53,656 nucleotides of DNA from Paenibacillus sambharensis (GTDB taxonomy: Bacteria; Bacillota; Bacilli; Paenibacillales; Paenibacillaceae): positions 1 through 53,656 of the forward strand of contig NZ_QKRB01000030.1 of assembly GCF_003233845.1 (NCBI RefSeq). The letters are read 5' to 3'. Below the pieces are notes generated by a model. The model was not told where the DNA came from and did not search any database. It was given only the letters and a program-made list of their open reading frames with translations. The stretch's first letter is position 1. Every line of letters starts with the position of its first letter. The position numbers and the translations under genes were made by a program. Shown here piece by piece: positions 34,598 to 43,589 of the stretch.

Positions 34598-35587
34598 TCA
34601 TTCTTTGGATGGGTAAGGATCAATGGTTCGGATCGTACCGTCCTCGTTATAATGCAGTTCTGTGAATTTCACGCAGCGCTTATGATTGACTCCCTCCGAG
34701 AGAGAGCAATCATGGTAGAAGAGATACCATTTGCCGTTGAATTCTACAATAGAGTGATGTGTTGTCCAGCCGATGACAGGCTTCAGGATCGTCCCTTTGA
34801 ATGTATAGGGCCCAAGGGGATTGCGGCTCACTGCGTAGACGAGCTTGTGCGTCGTCCCTGTCGAGTAGGACAGATAGTACCATCCTTTATATTTGTGCAA
34901 CCACGGGCCTTCAAAATACCGGCGATCCTCATCACCGGCCAAGATGGGGCTTCCATCCTCATCCACTATCGAAATCTCCACCGGCTCTTCCTGAAGGCTG
35001 AGCATATCATCACTTAACCGTGCAGCACGCGGGCCGAGCGCCGGCGCACCGGGATCCGGACCAGCCGCATCCTGCTTGAAGCTGCCTGACTGCCATTTTT
35101 CCAGCTGGCCTCCCCACAGCCCGCCGAAGTACATATAAGCCTGACCGTCTTCATCCATGAAGACAGCCGGATCAATGCTGTAGCTTCCTTCTATATAATG
35201 AGGCTCCGGCTTGAAAGGCCCGCTCGGCGAAGCGCTTGTCGCGACGCCAATCCGGAAGATGCCGTCATGGTCCCGTGCAGGGAAGAACAAGTAGTAGGTA
35301 TTGTTCTTGAAGACGGCATCCGGAGCCCACAGCTGCTGGGAAGCCCATGGAATATCCCTTAGATGCAGCGCTTCCCCGTGATCCACAACAGGCGAATCCA
35401 TATTGTCCATGGACAGCACATGGTAATCCTCCATCGCGTACTGATCACCGTTGTCGTTGTCAGGCCCGTCGTGGTCCAGATCATGCGACGGGTATATGTA
35501 GATTTTGCCCTCGAAAACATGCGCGGAAGGATCCGCCGTGAATATATGCGTAACGAGCGGCTCATTCGGCTTTGGGATGTTATTCAT
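34598..35587 (-). CDS. Cytoplasmic GH43 arabinofuranosidase/xylosidase
   Basis: 329 residues without a signal peptide. It is a five-bladed beta-propeller with base Asp in FTADPSAHV, pKa-modulating Asp in YSIDPAVFMDEDG and acid Glu in YFEGPWLHKY, plus GWTTHHSIVEFNGKWYLFYH near the end, typical of compact single-domain GH43 enzymes. ATG at 35587 is preferred over the TTG at 35593, because AGGAGG lies 9 bases upstream of the ATG. It probably hydrolyses imported arabino-xylo-oligosaccharides. It has its own cre-overlapped promoter and terminator, so it is monocistronic. Confidence 0.87.
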   Translation of the reverse strand: MNNIPKPNEPLVTHIFTADPSAHVFEGKIYIYPSHDLDHDGPDNDNGDQYAMEDYHVLSMDNMDSPVVDHGEALHLRDIPWASQQLWAPDAVFKNNTYYLFFPARDHDGIFRIGVATSASPSGPFKPEPHYIEGSYSIDPAVFMDEDGQAYMYFGGLWGGQLEKWQSGSFKQDAAGPDPGAPALGPRAARLSDDMLSLQEEPVEISIVDEDGSPILAGDEDRRYFEGPWLHKYKGWYYLSYSTGTTHKLVYAVSRNPLGPYTFKGTILKPVIGWTTHHSIVEFNGKWYLFYHDCSLSEGVNHKRCVKFTELHYNEDGTIRTIDPYPSKE

Positions 35588-35755
35588 CGTCAATCTCCTC
35601 CTAAGGTTAGATGGTCAAACATGAACGTCTGCCGGCGGAAACAGGAATCCGTATAAGGCTGGTCCAGGTTTACCATATACTCATACATCCGGCAGCTTGT
35701 AGACGTGCCTTTTTGTCCACCGGGCACTCCAACATCCGTTGAAACGATAGTCTTA

Positions 35756-35811
35756 TGCTACTTGCTACTTGCTACTTGCTACTTGCTACTTGCTACTTGC
35801 TACTTGCTACT
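35756..35811. repeat. Eight perfect tandem copies of a 7-bp unit (TGCTACT)
   Basis: TGCTACT repeats eight times without mismatch (56 bases), between the promoter and the ribosome site of the GH43 gene. On the transcript it would read AGTAGCA repeated at the very 5' end of the leader. The 7-base unit does not change any coding frame, but a change in copy number would alter leader length or structure. Confidence 0.9.
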
Positions 35812-35815
35812 CCAT

Positions 35816-35844
35816 AATATAGCGCTTACATTAATATAACTCAA
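35816..35844 (-). promoter_or_regulatory. Sigma-A-type promoter with overlapping cre for the cytoplasmic GH43 gene
   Basis: On the minus strand TTGAGT (35844-35839) and TATATT (35821-35816) are separated by exactly 17 bases. TGTAAGCGCTATAT (35830-35817) overlaps spacer and -10 and matches the cre core TGNAARCGNWW. The start point would fall just before the tandem heptamers. Confidence 0.55.
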
Positions 35845-36397
35845 TCCGTCATGGTTTAGATCTTTACCTGATAATTAAAGATGTGTTGAGCCAGACGATG
35901 ACCCGGTGCAGCGTGGCACGGAAGCATGGTCGGACGCAGGATTAGTTGCACCATATGAAGCAATGCCCTGGCACTTCACTGAACGATCATCATCATTTCA
36001 TCATTTGGGTGGCGGCATAATTGTTGAGAATATGAAGACACAAAATCTTAATTTATCAAGGTGGCTGTCACAATTTCTGATAAGACCCTCCAAAGCAGCA
36101 TGCATTAATTTGCATGGCTGAACTTTATTCCGACCGGCTAAAGTTATTAGATGTAAAATTGCCTCGATCATGCGATCGAGGCTGTATTACTACCTTAGTT
36201 TTTTATACTACTTTTAAAATTTACTGCTCCCGCGCTGCTCTTATAGACATCTCGTGCATATCAGGACAAATGGATTCTCGGTAGATTCAAATATGGACAG
36301 AATAGAACGCTTTGTGAAGCTTTCATACAGTTATGGGCACTTTCATATAAAACACATTTAGTGGATAAGACAATATCAACTCAACACCAGGGTCCGG
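35845..36397. other. Gene-free interval with one hairpin
   Basis: About 550 bases with no supported gene. GCCTCGAT and ATCGAGGC pair at 36161-36182 and are followed on the minus strand by AATTTTAC, which could be a weak terminator. A short plus-strand frame at 35906-36121 has no ribosome site or known motif and is not called. Confidence 0.45.
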
Positions 36398-36917
36398 TGT
36401 AATGCTCCCCATTGACAAGACACGGTTTTCTGAGGGAGAAGTTATATCCTCCTTCACGTGAACTTAGTATTTTAGGATACGAATTTTTCGAAAGTGTGCG
36501 CGAAAATTCATCCGGTTTTGCTTCATTAAGCGATTGATGAGGGCATTCCTGATTATAAAATTGGACATAGCGAGCTATCCCTTTACGCAATGCGCGAGGG
36601 TCTTCGAATTCGTTCAAGAAGATACATTCGTACTTGAGCGAACGGAAATGAAACCGGGTCATACGCCGGTAGCCGAAGTAAGGGTGTTTCACAGTGATTT
36701 CATCAATCCGGTGCATGATCTGTACGTTTTCTTCGCTCTCACGCTTCTCTTGACTGGGGCGATAGATGCATGTCCGGTTCACGCTCAACAAGGTGGCCTG
36801 GCGCTTAATTGTAATCGCGGCGTTCTCACGTTCCACCATGGCTTTCCGAGCTTCTAAGGGTTCATTTGAGGCCAGATTTTTTTTTGAGCCAGTCGACTTC
36901 AACTGTGAGTTGGCCAA
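36381..36917 (-). pseudogene. IS3 OrfB with catalytic core deleted
   Basis: The N-terminal HTH_21-like part (RKAMVERENAAITIKRQATL, then HPYFGYRRMT) is followed directly by LKYECIFLNEFEDPRALRKG and YVQFYNQECPHQSLNEAKPD. The integrase core that carries the first two Asp of the DDE triad is missing, about 130-140 residues. The joint keeps the reading frame. The frame also runs through the left terminal repeat before stopping, so the true end was probably lost too. Confidence 0.8.
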
Positions 36918-37211
36918 CCAGCTTCTCTAGATGCTCTTGCTTGCTCTCGTACTCCTTCTTCACTTTGTCTACATCATTCGTCTTCTTCTCGAAGACCAGG
37001 GAGGCTCGCTCGAGGAATTCAGCCTTCCACCGACTTACCATAACAGGGCTAACTTCGTACTTGGCAGCGATCTCGTTCACGGTCTGCTCCTCCCGAAGGA
37101 CCTCCAGCACAACCTTTGTCTTAAAATCTGAGGTATATCGATTCCGTTTTTCCATGGTCTTATTATAACTTATTTATCCGCCTCCCGTGTCTCAACCTAT
37201 GGAGCATTATA
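36398..37211 (-). mobile_element. IS3-family element with internal deletion
   Basis: The ends read TGTAATGCTCC (left) and, on the opposite strand, TATAATGCTCC (right). Both continue to a shared GACACGG, so they are imperfect terminal inverted repeats. The element is about 814 bp, clearly shorter than an intact IS3 member of roughly 1.2-1.7 kb. orfA is intact but orfB lacks its catalytic core. No clear target duplication is visible (CGG against TTC flanks). Confidence 0.7.
36862..37155 (-). CDS. IS3 OrfA (helix-turn-helix transposase subunit)
   Basis: 97 residues. A helix-turn-helix spans about 10-50 (TVNEIAAKYEVSPVMVSRWK), followed by a leucine-zipper-like coiled coil (EHLEKLVGQLTVEVDWLKKK). 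The 3' end contains a run of A residues in the LKKKSG codons and overlaps orfB in the -1 phase, as expected for programmed frameshifting in IS3. With orfB broken it can only act as a DNA-binding protein. Confidence 0.8.
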   Translation of the reverse strand: MEKRNRYTSDFKTKVVLEVLREEQTVNEIAAKYEVSPVMVSRWKAEFLERASLVFEKKTNDVDKVKKEYESKQEHLEKLVGQLTVEVDWLKKKSGLK

Positions 37212-37252
37212 TTCCGTTCACTAATTTAAACACTCATGTTTAAAGCCATTAG

Positions 37253-38035
37253 TCATTCTCCATTTAGACAAGCTAATATGTTTTCACTTGATTTCACTTC
37301 ATCAGTCTTAAGGTAACATTCTACAAGAATTTTTTCTGATTGAATTAATTTAAATTCATTGTCTACTTTCTCAATAATACTTTGCAATACAGAAAAACTT
37401 TCATAATAAGATGAGTCATATATATATATGTTTACGTCAAGGTTAATAGATAACTGTTGGAGTTCCTTGATAAACAGGAGCACAGCATCAGATAATTGAG
37501 CTTTATCTACATTGTCCAACATGTGGAAACTCACCACAGCAGAGAAAATATCTGGTCGGCTTTTTAACGTTTGAGGGAATGAAAGTGTTAAGTCATTGTA
37601 CGTATTTTCTAGCCAGATATCTCTTAACAACAAATCGTACTTCATATAGACATCGAGTGGTGAAAGATGTTTACTATATATGGATGTTATTAAAGGATCC
37701 GCCTCCTTCTTCCAAGTCAAACTCATAAAATCATCTCGTATTTCCTTCTCTCTGTGATTATCTCCTATGTAAACAACATTAAAATTTTTTAGTAGGTTCA
37801 TCCACCGGAGAAGCACTTATACTGCTCTGGTCTATACCAAGCGAATAGTCAATAGAGTGAACGATAAATTCTCTATCGTACTTATTTTTAAATAGTCCAG
37901 TACTTCCTTTTCAACCTTACTCTCGCTAAAGATAATGGATTGATACAAGTGCGAAATTCCCAACACTACCGTGCCAAAGTTAAAAAATACATACACACAC
38001 GCCATTAAACCGAGTATAAGAAACATTTTCTTCAT
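37253..38035 (-). pseudogene. Decayed paralogue of the neighbouring unknown membrane-anchored protein
   Basis: The N-terminal frame (38035-37832) begins MKKMFLILGLMACVYVFFNF and matches the downstream-encoded paralogue through SESKVEKEVLDYLK. The sequence then continues in another phase (KYDREFIVHSIDYSLGID). It shifts again near 37790 into FNVVYIGDN and runs to LACLNGE at 37253. Two frameshifts, at TTTAAAAATAAG and AAAAAATTTTAATG on the minus strand, break it. The copies share most residues, so this is a tandem duplication in which one copy decayed. Confidence 0.8.
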
Positions 38036-38151
38036 GGCTACTCATCCTATTCAAGAAGGGTTTTAATACCGAGAGCTGTCCATTTGCCGCCATTCTGCTT
38101 ACTAATTAAATTCCTTTATACCTTACTAACCTCTCATGTTTAAGCCAGTAG

Positions 38152-38937
38152 TCATTCTCCTTTTAGACAAGCCAATATATTTTTGGTTGATTTTAATTCG
38201 TCATCCCTTAAATAACACTTTGTAACGATTTTGTCAGAGTGAAGTATGCTAAAGCCACTTTCTACTTTTTGAATTTCACTTTGCAATGTTGAGTAATTCT
38301 CAAAATAATATTCATCGTAAATATATATACTTATTTCAGGGTTAATAGATAACTGTTGGAGTTCCTTGGTAAAAAGGAGAACAGCATCGGATATTTGAGC
38401 TTCATTAGTATTATTCAACATATGCAACTTCACCGTAGTAAAGAAAATGTCAGGGCGAATCTTTAACGTTTGAGGGAATGATAGTGTTAAGTCATTGTAC
38501 GTATTTTCCAGCCAGATATCTGTTAACAACAGATTGTATTCCATATGGACATCGAGTGTTGAAAAATACTTATTGAAAATGGACCTAATTAAGGGATCCG
38601 CCTCCTTCTTCCATGTTAAACTCATATAGTCATCTCGTATTTCCTTATCTCTATAATTATCGCCAAAGTAAACAACTTTAAATTTATCTGTAAGTTCATC
38701 CGTTGGAGAAACATTTATACTGCTCCGATCAATACCAAGTTTATAGTCAATAGAATGTACGATAAATTCCCTACCGTATTTCTTTTCTAAATAGTTCAAA
38801 ACTTCCTTTTCAACCTTGCTCTCGCTAAAGGTTATGGATTGGTATAAATGAGACAGCCCCAGGATCACCGGACCGGAAACAGATAATATGAGCATCGTAC
38901 ATGCTAACAAACCAACAATTAGAAACAAATTTTTCAT
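38152..38937 (-). CDS. Unknown membrane-anchored protein (intact copy of tandem pair)
   Basis: 261 residues from ATG 38937 (GGAAGAGAAG upstream). A single N-terminal hydrophobic segment (FLIVGLLACTMLILSVSGPV) is followed by an exposed domain of about 230 residues rich in Asp, Glu and Lys. A cysteine in LLACTM could be a lipobox but is followed by more hydrophobic residues, so a signal anchor is more likely. Recognisable repeats: SITFSESKVEKEVLNYLEKK, WLENTYNDLTLSFPQ, ELQQLSINPE. I do not recognise the family. It might be a surface or spore-envelope protein, but nothing here shows a function. Confidence 0.65.
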   Translation of the reverse strand: MKNLFLIVGLLACTMLILSVSGPVILGLSHLYQSITFSESKVEKEVLNYLEKKYGREFIVHSIDYKLGIDRSSINVSPTDELTDKFKVVYFGDNYRDKEIRDDYMSLTWKKEADPLIRSIFNKYFSTLDVHMEYNLLLTDIWLENTYNDLTLSFPQTLKIRPDIFFTTVKLHMLNNTNEAQISDAVLLFTKELQQLSINPEISIYIYDEYYFENYSTLQSEIQKVESGFSILHSDKIVTKCYLRDDELKSTKNILACLKGE

Positions 38938-39142
38938 GACTTCTCTTCCCATCCAACTAATTAATAGTAACGCTCTGGTTTACCTATAAACTTAAACTAA
39001 GATAGTCACAGCTCTGAAAATCGGCCCCCCTTAACTTAGAAAAAACTGGTATTTATATAGCACCATAGGGCTATTACCATTTATATCATTTATGATCCAT
39101 CGTGGCTGGTTTTTAAAGATTCTTTAGATTGTGGTAGGTCAT

Positions 39143-39184
39143 AAAAAAAACAAGCTGACACCGATAGGTATCGGAGCCAGCTTG
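39143..39184 (-). terminator. Rho-independent terminator downstream of the YcdB-like surface protein gene
   Basis: On the minus strand CAAGCTG pairs with CAGCTTG and CCGATA with TATCGG in one long hairpin, followed by eight T residues. It lies about 230 bases after the gene's stop; a second hairpin lies between them. Confidence 0.8.
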
Positions 39185-39331
39185 TCAACTGTTCTTCTCA
39201 AGAAGAAATCTGTTGTAAAATCTAAAGTAGTTGGGCTTCATCTGATAACTTTCGCCCAACATGAATTGCTTCCCTATTACATCCACTGGGTCCTAAGGAT
39301 TTCATATCGTCAAAGTAGATATTAACTCATT

Positions 39332-39368
39332 AGAAGATGGTTCCTGTATAGTACAAGGGCCATCTTCT
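39332..39368 (+). terminator. Strong hairpin, terminator-like on the plus strand
   Basis: AGAAGATGG and CCATCTTCT pair, and the stem continues inwards for about 8 more pairs to a 3-base loop. TTTTCG follows on the plus strand. No plus-strand gene lies upstream, so it may instead protect the 3' end of the convergent surface-protein message or be left over from lost DNA. Confidence 0.5.
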
Positions 39369-39415
39369 TTTCGTTACCATTCTACAGACTGTTTCAGGAA
39401 CCCGTGCAATATAAA

Positions 39416-41962
39416 TTATGATATCGGCTGCATCTCACTCGCCCGTAACAATATCATCTTCTCAATCCTGCCGTTGTCGTCCACCCGGAGATCAATCCAA
39501 TAGGATGGTTGAACGATCAATGTTTCTGGCAAGTAGTCAGCAATGGGAGACGGAATAATCCGGTCACCGACAATATAGAAAGCAAAGTTTTTCTGATTGA
39601 TGAACGGGCCGCTGCCAGAGCTTGCCCCAAAGCCGAAGGCTTGTTCCATATCAGCAAGTTTATCTCCGATGCGAATGCCCCCAAGCTTGGTCGCATACTT
39701 TGAATTTTTGCCAGAGATCTCAACCCAAACCACCTCCTCATCCTCTACGACCACTGTCAATCCTCCACCAAATTTATAGGACGATTGGGTATCAAATTCT
39801 TCCATGTCGATCGCCAATGGTTCTCCCAACAGCTCGATCAACTCTTCTACGCTTATTCCAATACTGATCTCCAGCCCTGAAGTCTGATGTACGAATGTGA
39901 TGTAGTCCTTCGGCGAGCCCGTTCTGTTCAGGTCAGGGGTTGTCACTGTCATTGTTAATTCAGCACTGCTGCTAAAAATCCCTGACGCTGCACTCCTCTG
40001 AAGCTCCGCCAGCCGCATCAGCACGGTTGCAGCCTGTGCCTTCGTGACAGGTTTGGCCGGATAGAATCGGCCGTTCGTCGCTGTCAGCAGACCCAGCTTG
40101 AGAACGATGTCCACCGACCGCTTATCTCGAATCTGATCCTCGTCCTCTAAGGAGTCGATGGCAACGCTCACATTCGATTGCGGCAGCTTCGCATAATCGA
40201 GCATGGACACAAGGATTCCTGCCCATTGCTCGCGCGTCATCACTTCCCCGGTAAACAATTCCTCTACGGTATCTGCAATCGACAAAGCTTCGTCCTTCAT
40301 TACAACCCATCCATGCTTCCCAAAATATGCTGCGGCCTCCAAACTCTTGGAGCTTGGCCCCCAAGTCTCCCCTTCTTCCAGATAGCCATCCTCATTCCAA
40401 AAACCGCCTTCATATAACGCACGATAGATGTACAGCTGCCATGCTGCCACACTGACTTCATCATTAGGATTTATCTCGCTCTGGCCTTCTTCTGACCACA
40501 TACCGCTTGAAGCAAACATTACGCCATGCTTGGCCATCGCGTACAGCGCTTGCGCTGCCCAGTGGTTCCCTTTGTATGTTGGAGCATCTGTTGAAGACCT
40601 GGCACGTTCAATTAGCGTTCCCGTCACAGCGTCGATGGCATCTACGGCTGCTATTGCTGGAACGCCTTGAATACAAGGTGTATATGCTAGCGATAATTCC
40701 TGCTCTGCCTCACCTGACTCAATGTATTCTAATTTAAACTCCATGGCATCTACCAGGCTTCGAACAGCCTCCTCATGATTCATAACCGATTCAAAATTCA
40801 ATGGACCCTTTATCTGCTCCCCACGGAGCCCGTCCTCTTCAACATGTTCCAGCTTGCCTTGTTCATCCATCCTTATCGTAATCGCACTGCCGTAAATAGA
40901 AGCATCCCCGTAGTAACGCTGGAATCGGAATTCTAGGGGACTGTCTTCATAAGTTGCGATTGGGCCGCGCATTAAACGAAACTCTTCTGCCGCATTCGGA
41001 TACAGACGCTGAATATGATGGATCGCTTGCATCTCCTGAGGAGTAAACGTCACATCATGATTCTGGTTAACGGTCCGATCATCAGATGAAATACGGATAT
41101 ATGTAACCGCCTCGCTGCTTAAAGCTTCTGGCACTTCTCCGGTCGCAGCGTTCCGACTGATTAATTCTTTCCCCAATGGAATATAAGCTAGCTTCCACTC
41201 ATCTGTCGGGTCCCACCATCGCCCATTGACGGGGTACAATGTGAGTTCGAGCGTCATTTCCTTCTGCAGCTTTTCCCTCATGTCCTGTTCTGTCAAACCT
41301 GTCTCCGGGCTTGGGTAATCAGTATCTTGACTAGTCCGTATGTAAGAGACGACATCACCGTTACGATCTACTTGAATCGAGATTGTCTCATTTTGCGAGC
41401 GTATACCATTTTGCAATACGTAATATTCCCGTCTATATTGAATGGGACCGAATAGCGGTTCCGACTGTGGACCGAATCCTCCACGCACGTCCAGTTCGTC
41501 TGGCAGAATTGCTGGCTCTACCTTGTGAATGGTTGATAACGCGACCGCTGATATTTCTTCCTCCGTTAGCTTGGGCGGAGAGTTACCATAGCCTCGAATG
41601 GCATGGTAGTTATCTGGATATTGGAATAAGTTCACACGACCTGTGTGAGCGTCGATCGACGTCTTAATCGAAACGTATTCACCGTCGATGATGACCCACC
41701 AAGCATGCTCCCATGCTCCCTCTTCTTCAGGCTCTACCAGGATGATAGGCACTGCCTTCAGCAGAATAGGGAACAGTTCTTGGAGACGCTGCTCGGCAAG
41801 GTCACTCGAATAGTTATAAGAACGCTCAATACTGAGCGAAAATTCTTCACCCGCCTTTAATAATGCGTGCGCTGTTGGTATATGCCCAGATGGTTCTGCT
41901 AAACCCAACACACTTGTTAAACTTACTGTATAGATTAAAACAGCTTTCAATCGTCGCTTCAA
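39416..41962 (-). CDS. Large secreted YcdB/YcdC-like protein with degenerate SLH modules
   Basis: 848 residues. It starts with TTG at 41962, 7 bases after GGAGG. A signal peptide covers about 1-33 (SLTSVLGLAEPSG). Residues about 35-455 hold two PepSY/YcdB-like units (VSIKTSIDAHTGRVNLFQY, ISIQVDRNGDVVSYIRTS, ITIRMDEQGKLEHVEEDG, VDAIDAVTGTLIERA). Residues about 465-660 contain SLH-like segments (GNHWAAQALYAMAKHGVMFA, RFYPAKPVTKAQAATVLMRL). The last 180 residues are a separate beta-rich domain (KLGGIRIGDKLADMEQAFGF). It is probably bound to the cell wall through the SLH part; PepSY-like units are often linked to protease inhibition, but no function is shown here. Confidence 0.72.
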   Translation of the reverse strand: MKRRLKAVLIYTVSLTSVLGLAEPSGHIPTAHALLKAGEEFSLSIERSYNYSSDLAEQRLQELFPILLKAVPIILVEPEEEGAWEHAWWVIIDGEYVSIKTSIDAHTGRVNLFQYPDNYHAIRGYGNSPPKLTEEEISAVALSTIHKVEPAILPDELDVRGGFGPQSEPLFGPIQYRREYYVLQNGIRSQNETISIQVDRNGDVVSYIRTSQDTDYPSPETGLTEQDMREKLQKEMTLELTLYPVNGRWWDPTDEWKLAYIPLGKELISRNAATGEVPEALSSEAVTYIRISSDDRTVNQNHDVTFTPQEMQAIHHIQRLYPNAAEEFRLMRGPIATYEDSPLEFRFQRYYGDASIYGSAITIRMDEQGKLEHVEEDGLRGEQIKGPLNFESVMNHEEAVRSLVDAMEFKLEYIESGEAEQELSLAYTPCIQGVPAIAAVDAIDAVTGTLIERARSSTDAPTYKGNHWAAQALYAMAKHGVMFASSGMWSEEGQSEINPNDEVSVAAWQLYIYRALYEGGFWNEDGYLEEGETWGPSSKSLEAAAYFGKHGWVVMKDEALSIADTVEELFTGEVMTREQWAGILVSMLDYAKLPQSNVSVAIDSLEDEDQIRDKRSVDIVLKLGLLTATNGRFYPAKPVTKAQAATVLMRLAELQRSAASGIFSSSAELTMTVTTPDLNRTGSPKDYITFVHQTSGLEISIGISVEELIELLGEPLAIDMEEFDTQSSYKFGGGLTVVVEDEEVVWVEISGKNSKYATKLGGIRIGDKLADMEQAFGFGASSGSGPFINQKNFAFYIVGDRIIPSPIADYLPETLIVQPSYWIDLRVDDNGRIEKMILLRASEMQPIS

Positions 41963-42670
41963 TTAATAACCTCCATCACCGTAAGATCGATCCTGCAGCT
42001 CTTGTTACAAATACTGAATCAATTAATCGTTGTCAAAACGACCGTATGTAATGTGCAGGTCAGGCAGCCAAAACGAATGAGACAGGTAAAACAGTCTTAC
42101 TTCGTCCTTCTATCACTTAAGCACCTCCGATTTGTATTATATGGTTCTATTTCCTTTATATATTAATGTCCATAGCTGCACATCGTACATAGTCCTTAAG
42201 TCGCGACTGTCGAATGACATACTCATGACGAAGAAAACGCAGCGACGACAAGATTGGATTGCTTTCCAAGCAAGATGATTTAAGGATTACCAGAAGAAGC
42301 AGGAGAAACTCATTAAAGTGTAACATATACCGATACAGCAACTTCTACCACTGTAAAAGCTGCAGATTACTTGAGTATTTTACATTTTGGCAAGAGCAAT
42401 TCGTCTGGTTTGGCCGCTATACAGCCTACCAAAACTGTGATCGGCTCTTTTCTTACTCCAATTTGTACGCAGGTAAACTCCTTCGCAAGAGATTCAATCG
42501 TTCAAGCATCTCGTAAGTGTATGACCATCACGGATAGTTCTTGCTATGTCGCCGTCACTTCCTCACCGAAACTTAAGCTGCATTGGTTGACTTGCGAAGC
42601 ATCAGCCCGACGGTTCTAAGACCAAGCCGATGCTTCATACTCCCCAAACCTGTGATCGTCATCATTATTT
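41963..42670. other. Gene-free or decayed interval
   Basis: About 700 bases upstream of the surface protein. Beyond that gene's leader I find no frame with a ribosome site. Minus-strand fragments around 42380-42460 are reminiscent of an effector-binding domain but are broken by stops, so no gene is called. Confidence 0.4.
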
Positions 42671-43211
42671 TCATTTGTAGCTATTTGTTATTGGTTGCGA
42701 AAAGTCCGAGCTTATTAACTTGATGTTGTACTTATCAAATAGCTCTTTCTCTGAAATACGACTTGTCATTACAGAACCACCACGCTTGACAAGAAGAGCT
42801 GCTTTAAGAGAGGCAGGGTCATACGATACCCCTTCGCTTAGATCATCCATGTAGTAATGGCAAAAACCAGAGGGGGAGTAAATTTGTTCGCTGTCATCAA
42901 TCCTTAATAATGTGATTTCTTCTTGGCCACTTTCCAACTTCATTTTCCATTCGCGAAACTTGCCAGTGGCTTCATTAGCACCAAAACCATCAAATTCACA
43001 GATCACCGCGTCCTTGATCTCTTTTCTCTCTCCCTTCAGCTCATAAACTAATGTAATAGGAAATTCCCCATATGTAATCTCAGGTCGTGGCGGTTCAGGC
43101 CCTAGCTGCATATTAATAAAGATTAGAAGCCACGGTATGTTTATAAAAACAAAAATTAAGGTCAACAAAGCAGCAGGAATGCCTAATTAAAATTAAGAAA
43201 GTCTTTTTCAA
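42671..43211 (-). pseudogene. Small membrane-anchored protein with an N-terminal frameshift
   Basis: The visible frame from 43168 lacks a good start. Upstream, GGAG followed 8 bases later by TTG (43211) opens LKKTFLILI, which joins the main frame (GIPAALLTLIFVFINIPWLL) if one A near 43180 is dropped. The product would have an N-terminal hydrophobic anchor and an extracellular domain of about 130 residues (RPEITYGEFPITLVYELKGE). I do not recognise the family. It could be functional if the shift is a sequencing error. Confidence 0.55.
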
Positions 43212-43387
43212 ATTATATGCTCCTTAACGTGAATTTTTCTCTTTGCTATTTGGCGACCTGCATACTCGTAGGATGCAGTCCGACTATTCGCAATATATCA
43301 TTCCATTTAGCATTTCTCCCACCAACGTGTCTAACGATGGTAATTGCAGCGGGATATCCTTTGTGAACCCTCGTATATCTGATATTG

Positions 43388-43589
43388 TCACTCTTTGTAT
43401 AGTTCTGTTTTCATGATTTTGTAGGTGGCCTCGGCTACAGCATTATCGTATGGACAGCCTTTCTTACTAAGAGACCGGCCAATTTCAAACGTCCCTAGCA
43501 GCTCATAGTAAAACGTGTACTTCTTGCGATTTGCAGGACGTCGCACATTGCTGATACCGAGTATTTATCAAGGTTATTTTGGATGATAG
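43388..43589 (-). pseudogene. IS3 OrfB remnant with internal deletion
   Basis: The start of an IS3-group OrfB (KVAIIQNNLDKYSVSAMCDV then LQIARST) passes with a small shift through FYYEL straight into GRSLSKKGCPYDNAVAEATY. The latter is the region around the third catalytic acid, far downstream in intact copies. The DDE core in between is deleted, and the copy stops at KTELYKE. It belongs to the orfA at 43590-43874. Confidence 0.7.

Noticed and set aside
35756-35811. Tandem heptamer array considered as a CRISPR
   Set aside because: Units are 7 bases and contiguous, without spacers; it is a simple tandem repeat.
35906-36121. Plus-strand open frame of 71 residues upstream of the IS3 element
   Set aside because: No ribosome site, no hydrophobic or domain pattern and no relation to neighbours; most likely chance.
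42270-42640. Minus-strand fragments resembling an AraC/GyrI effector-binding domain (VLVGCIAAKPDELL region)
   Set aside because: Several stops and frame changes interrupt it, and the resemblance rests on a few residues; not enough to call even a pseudogene.
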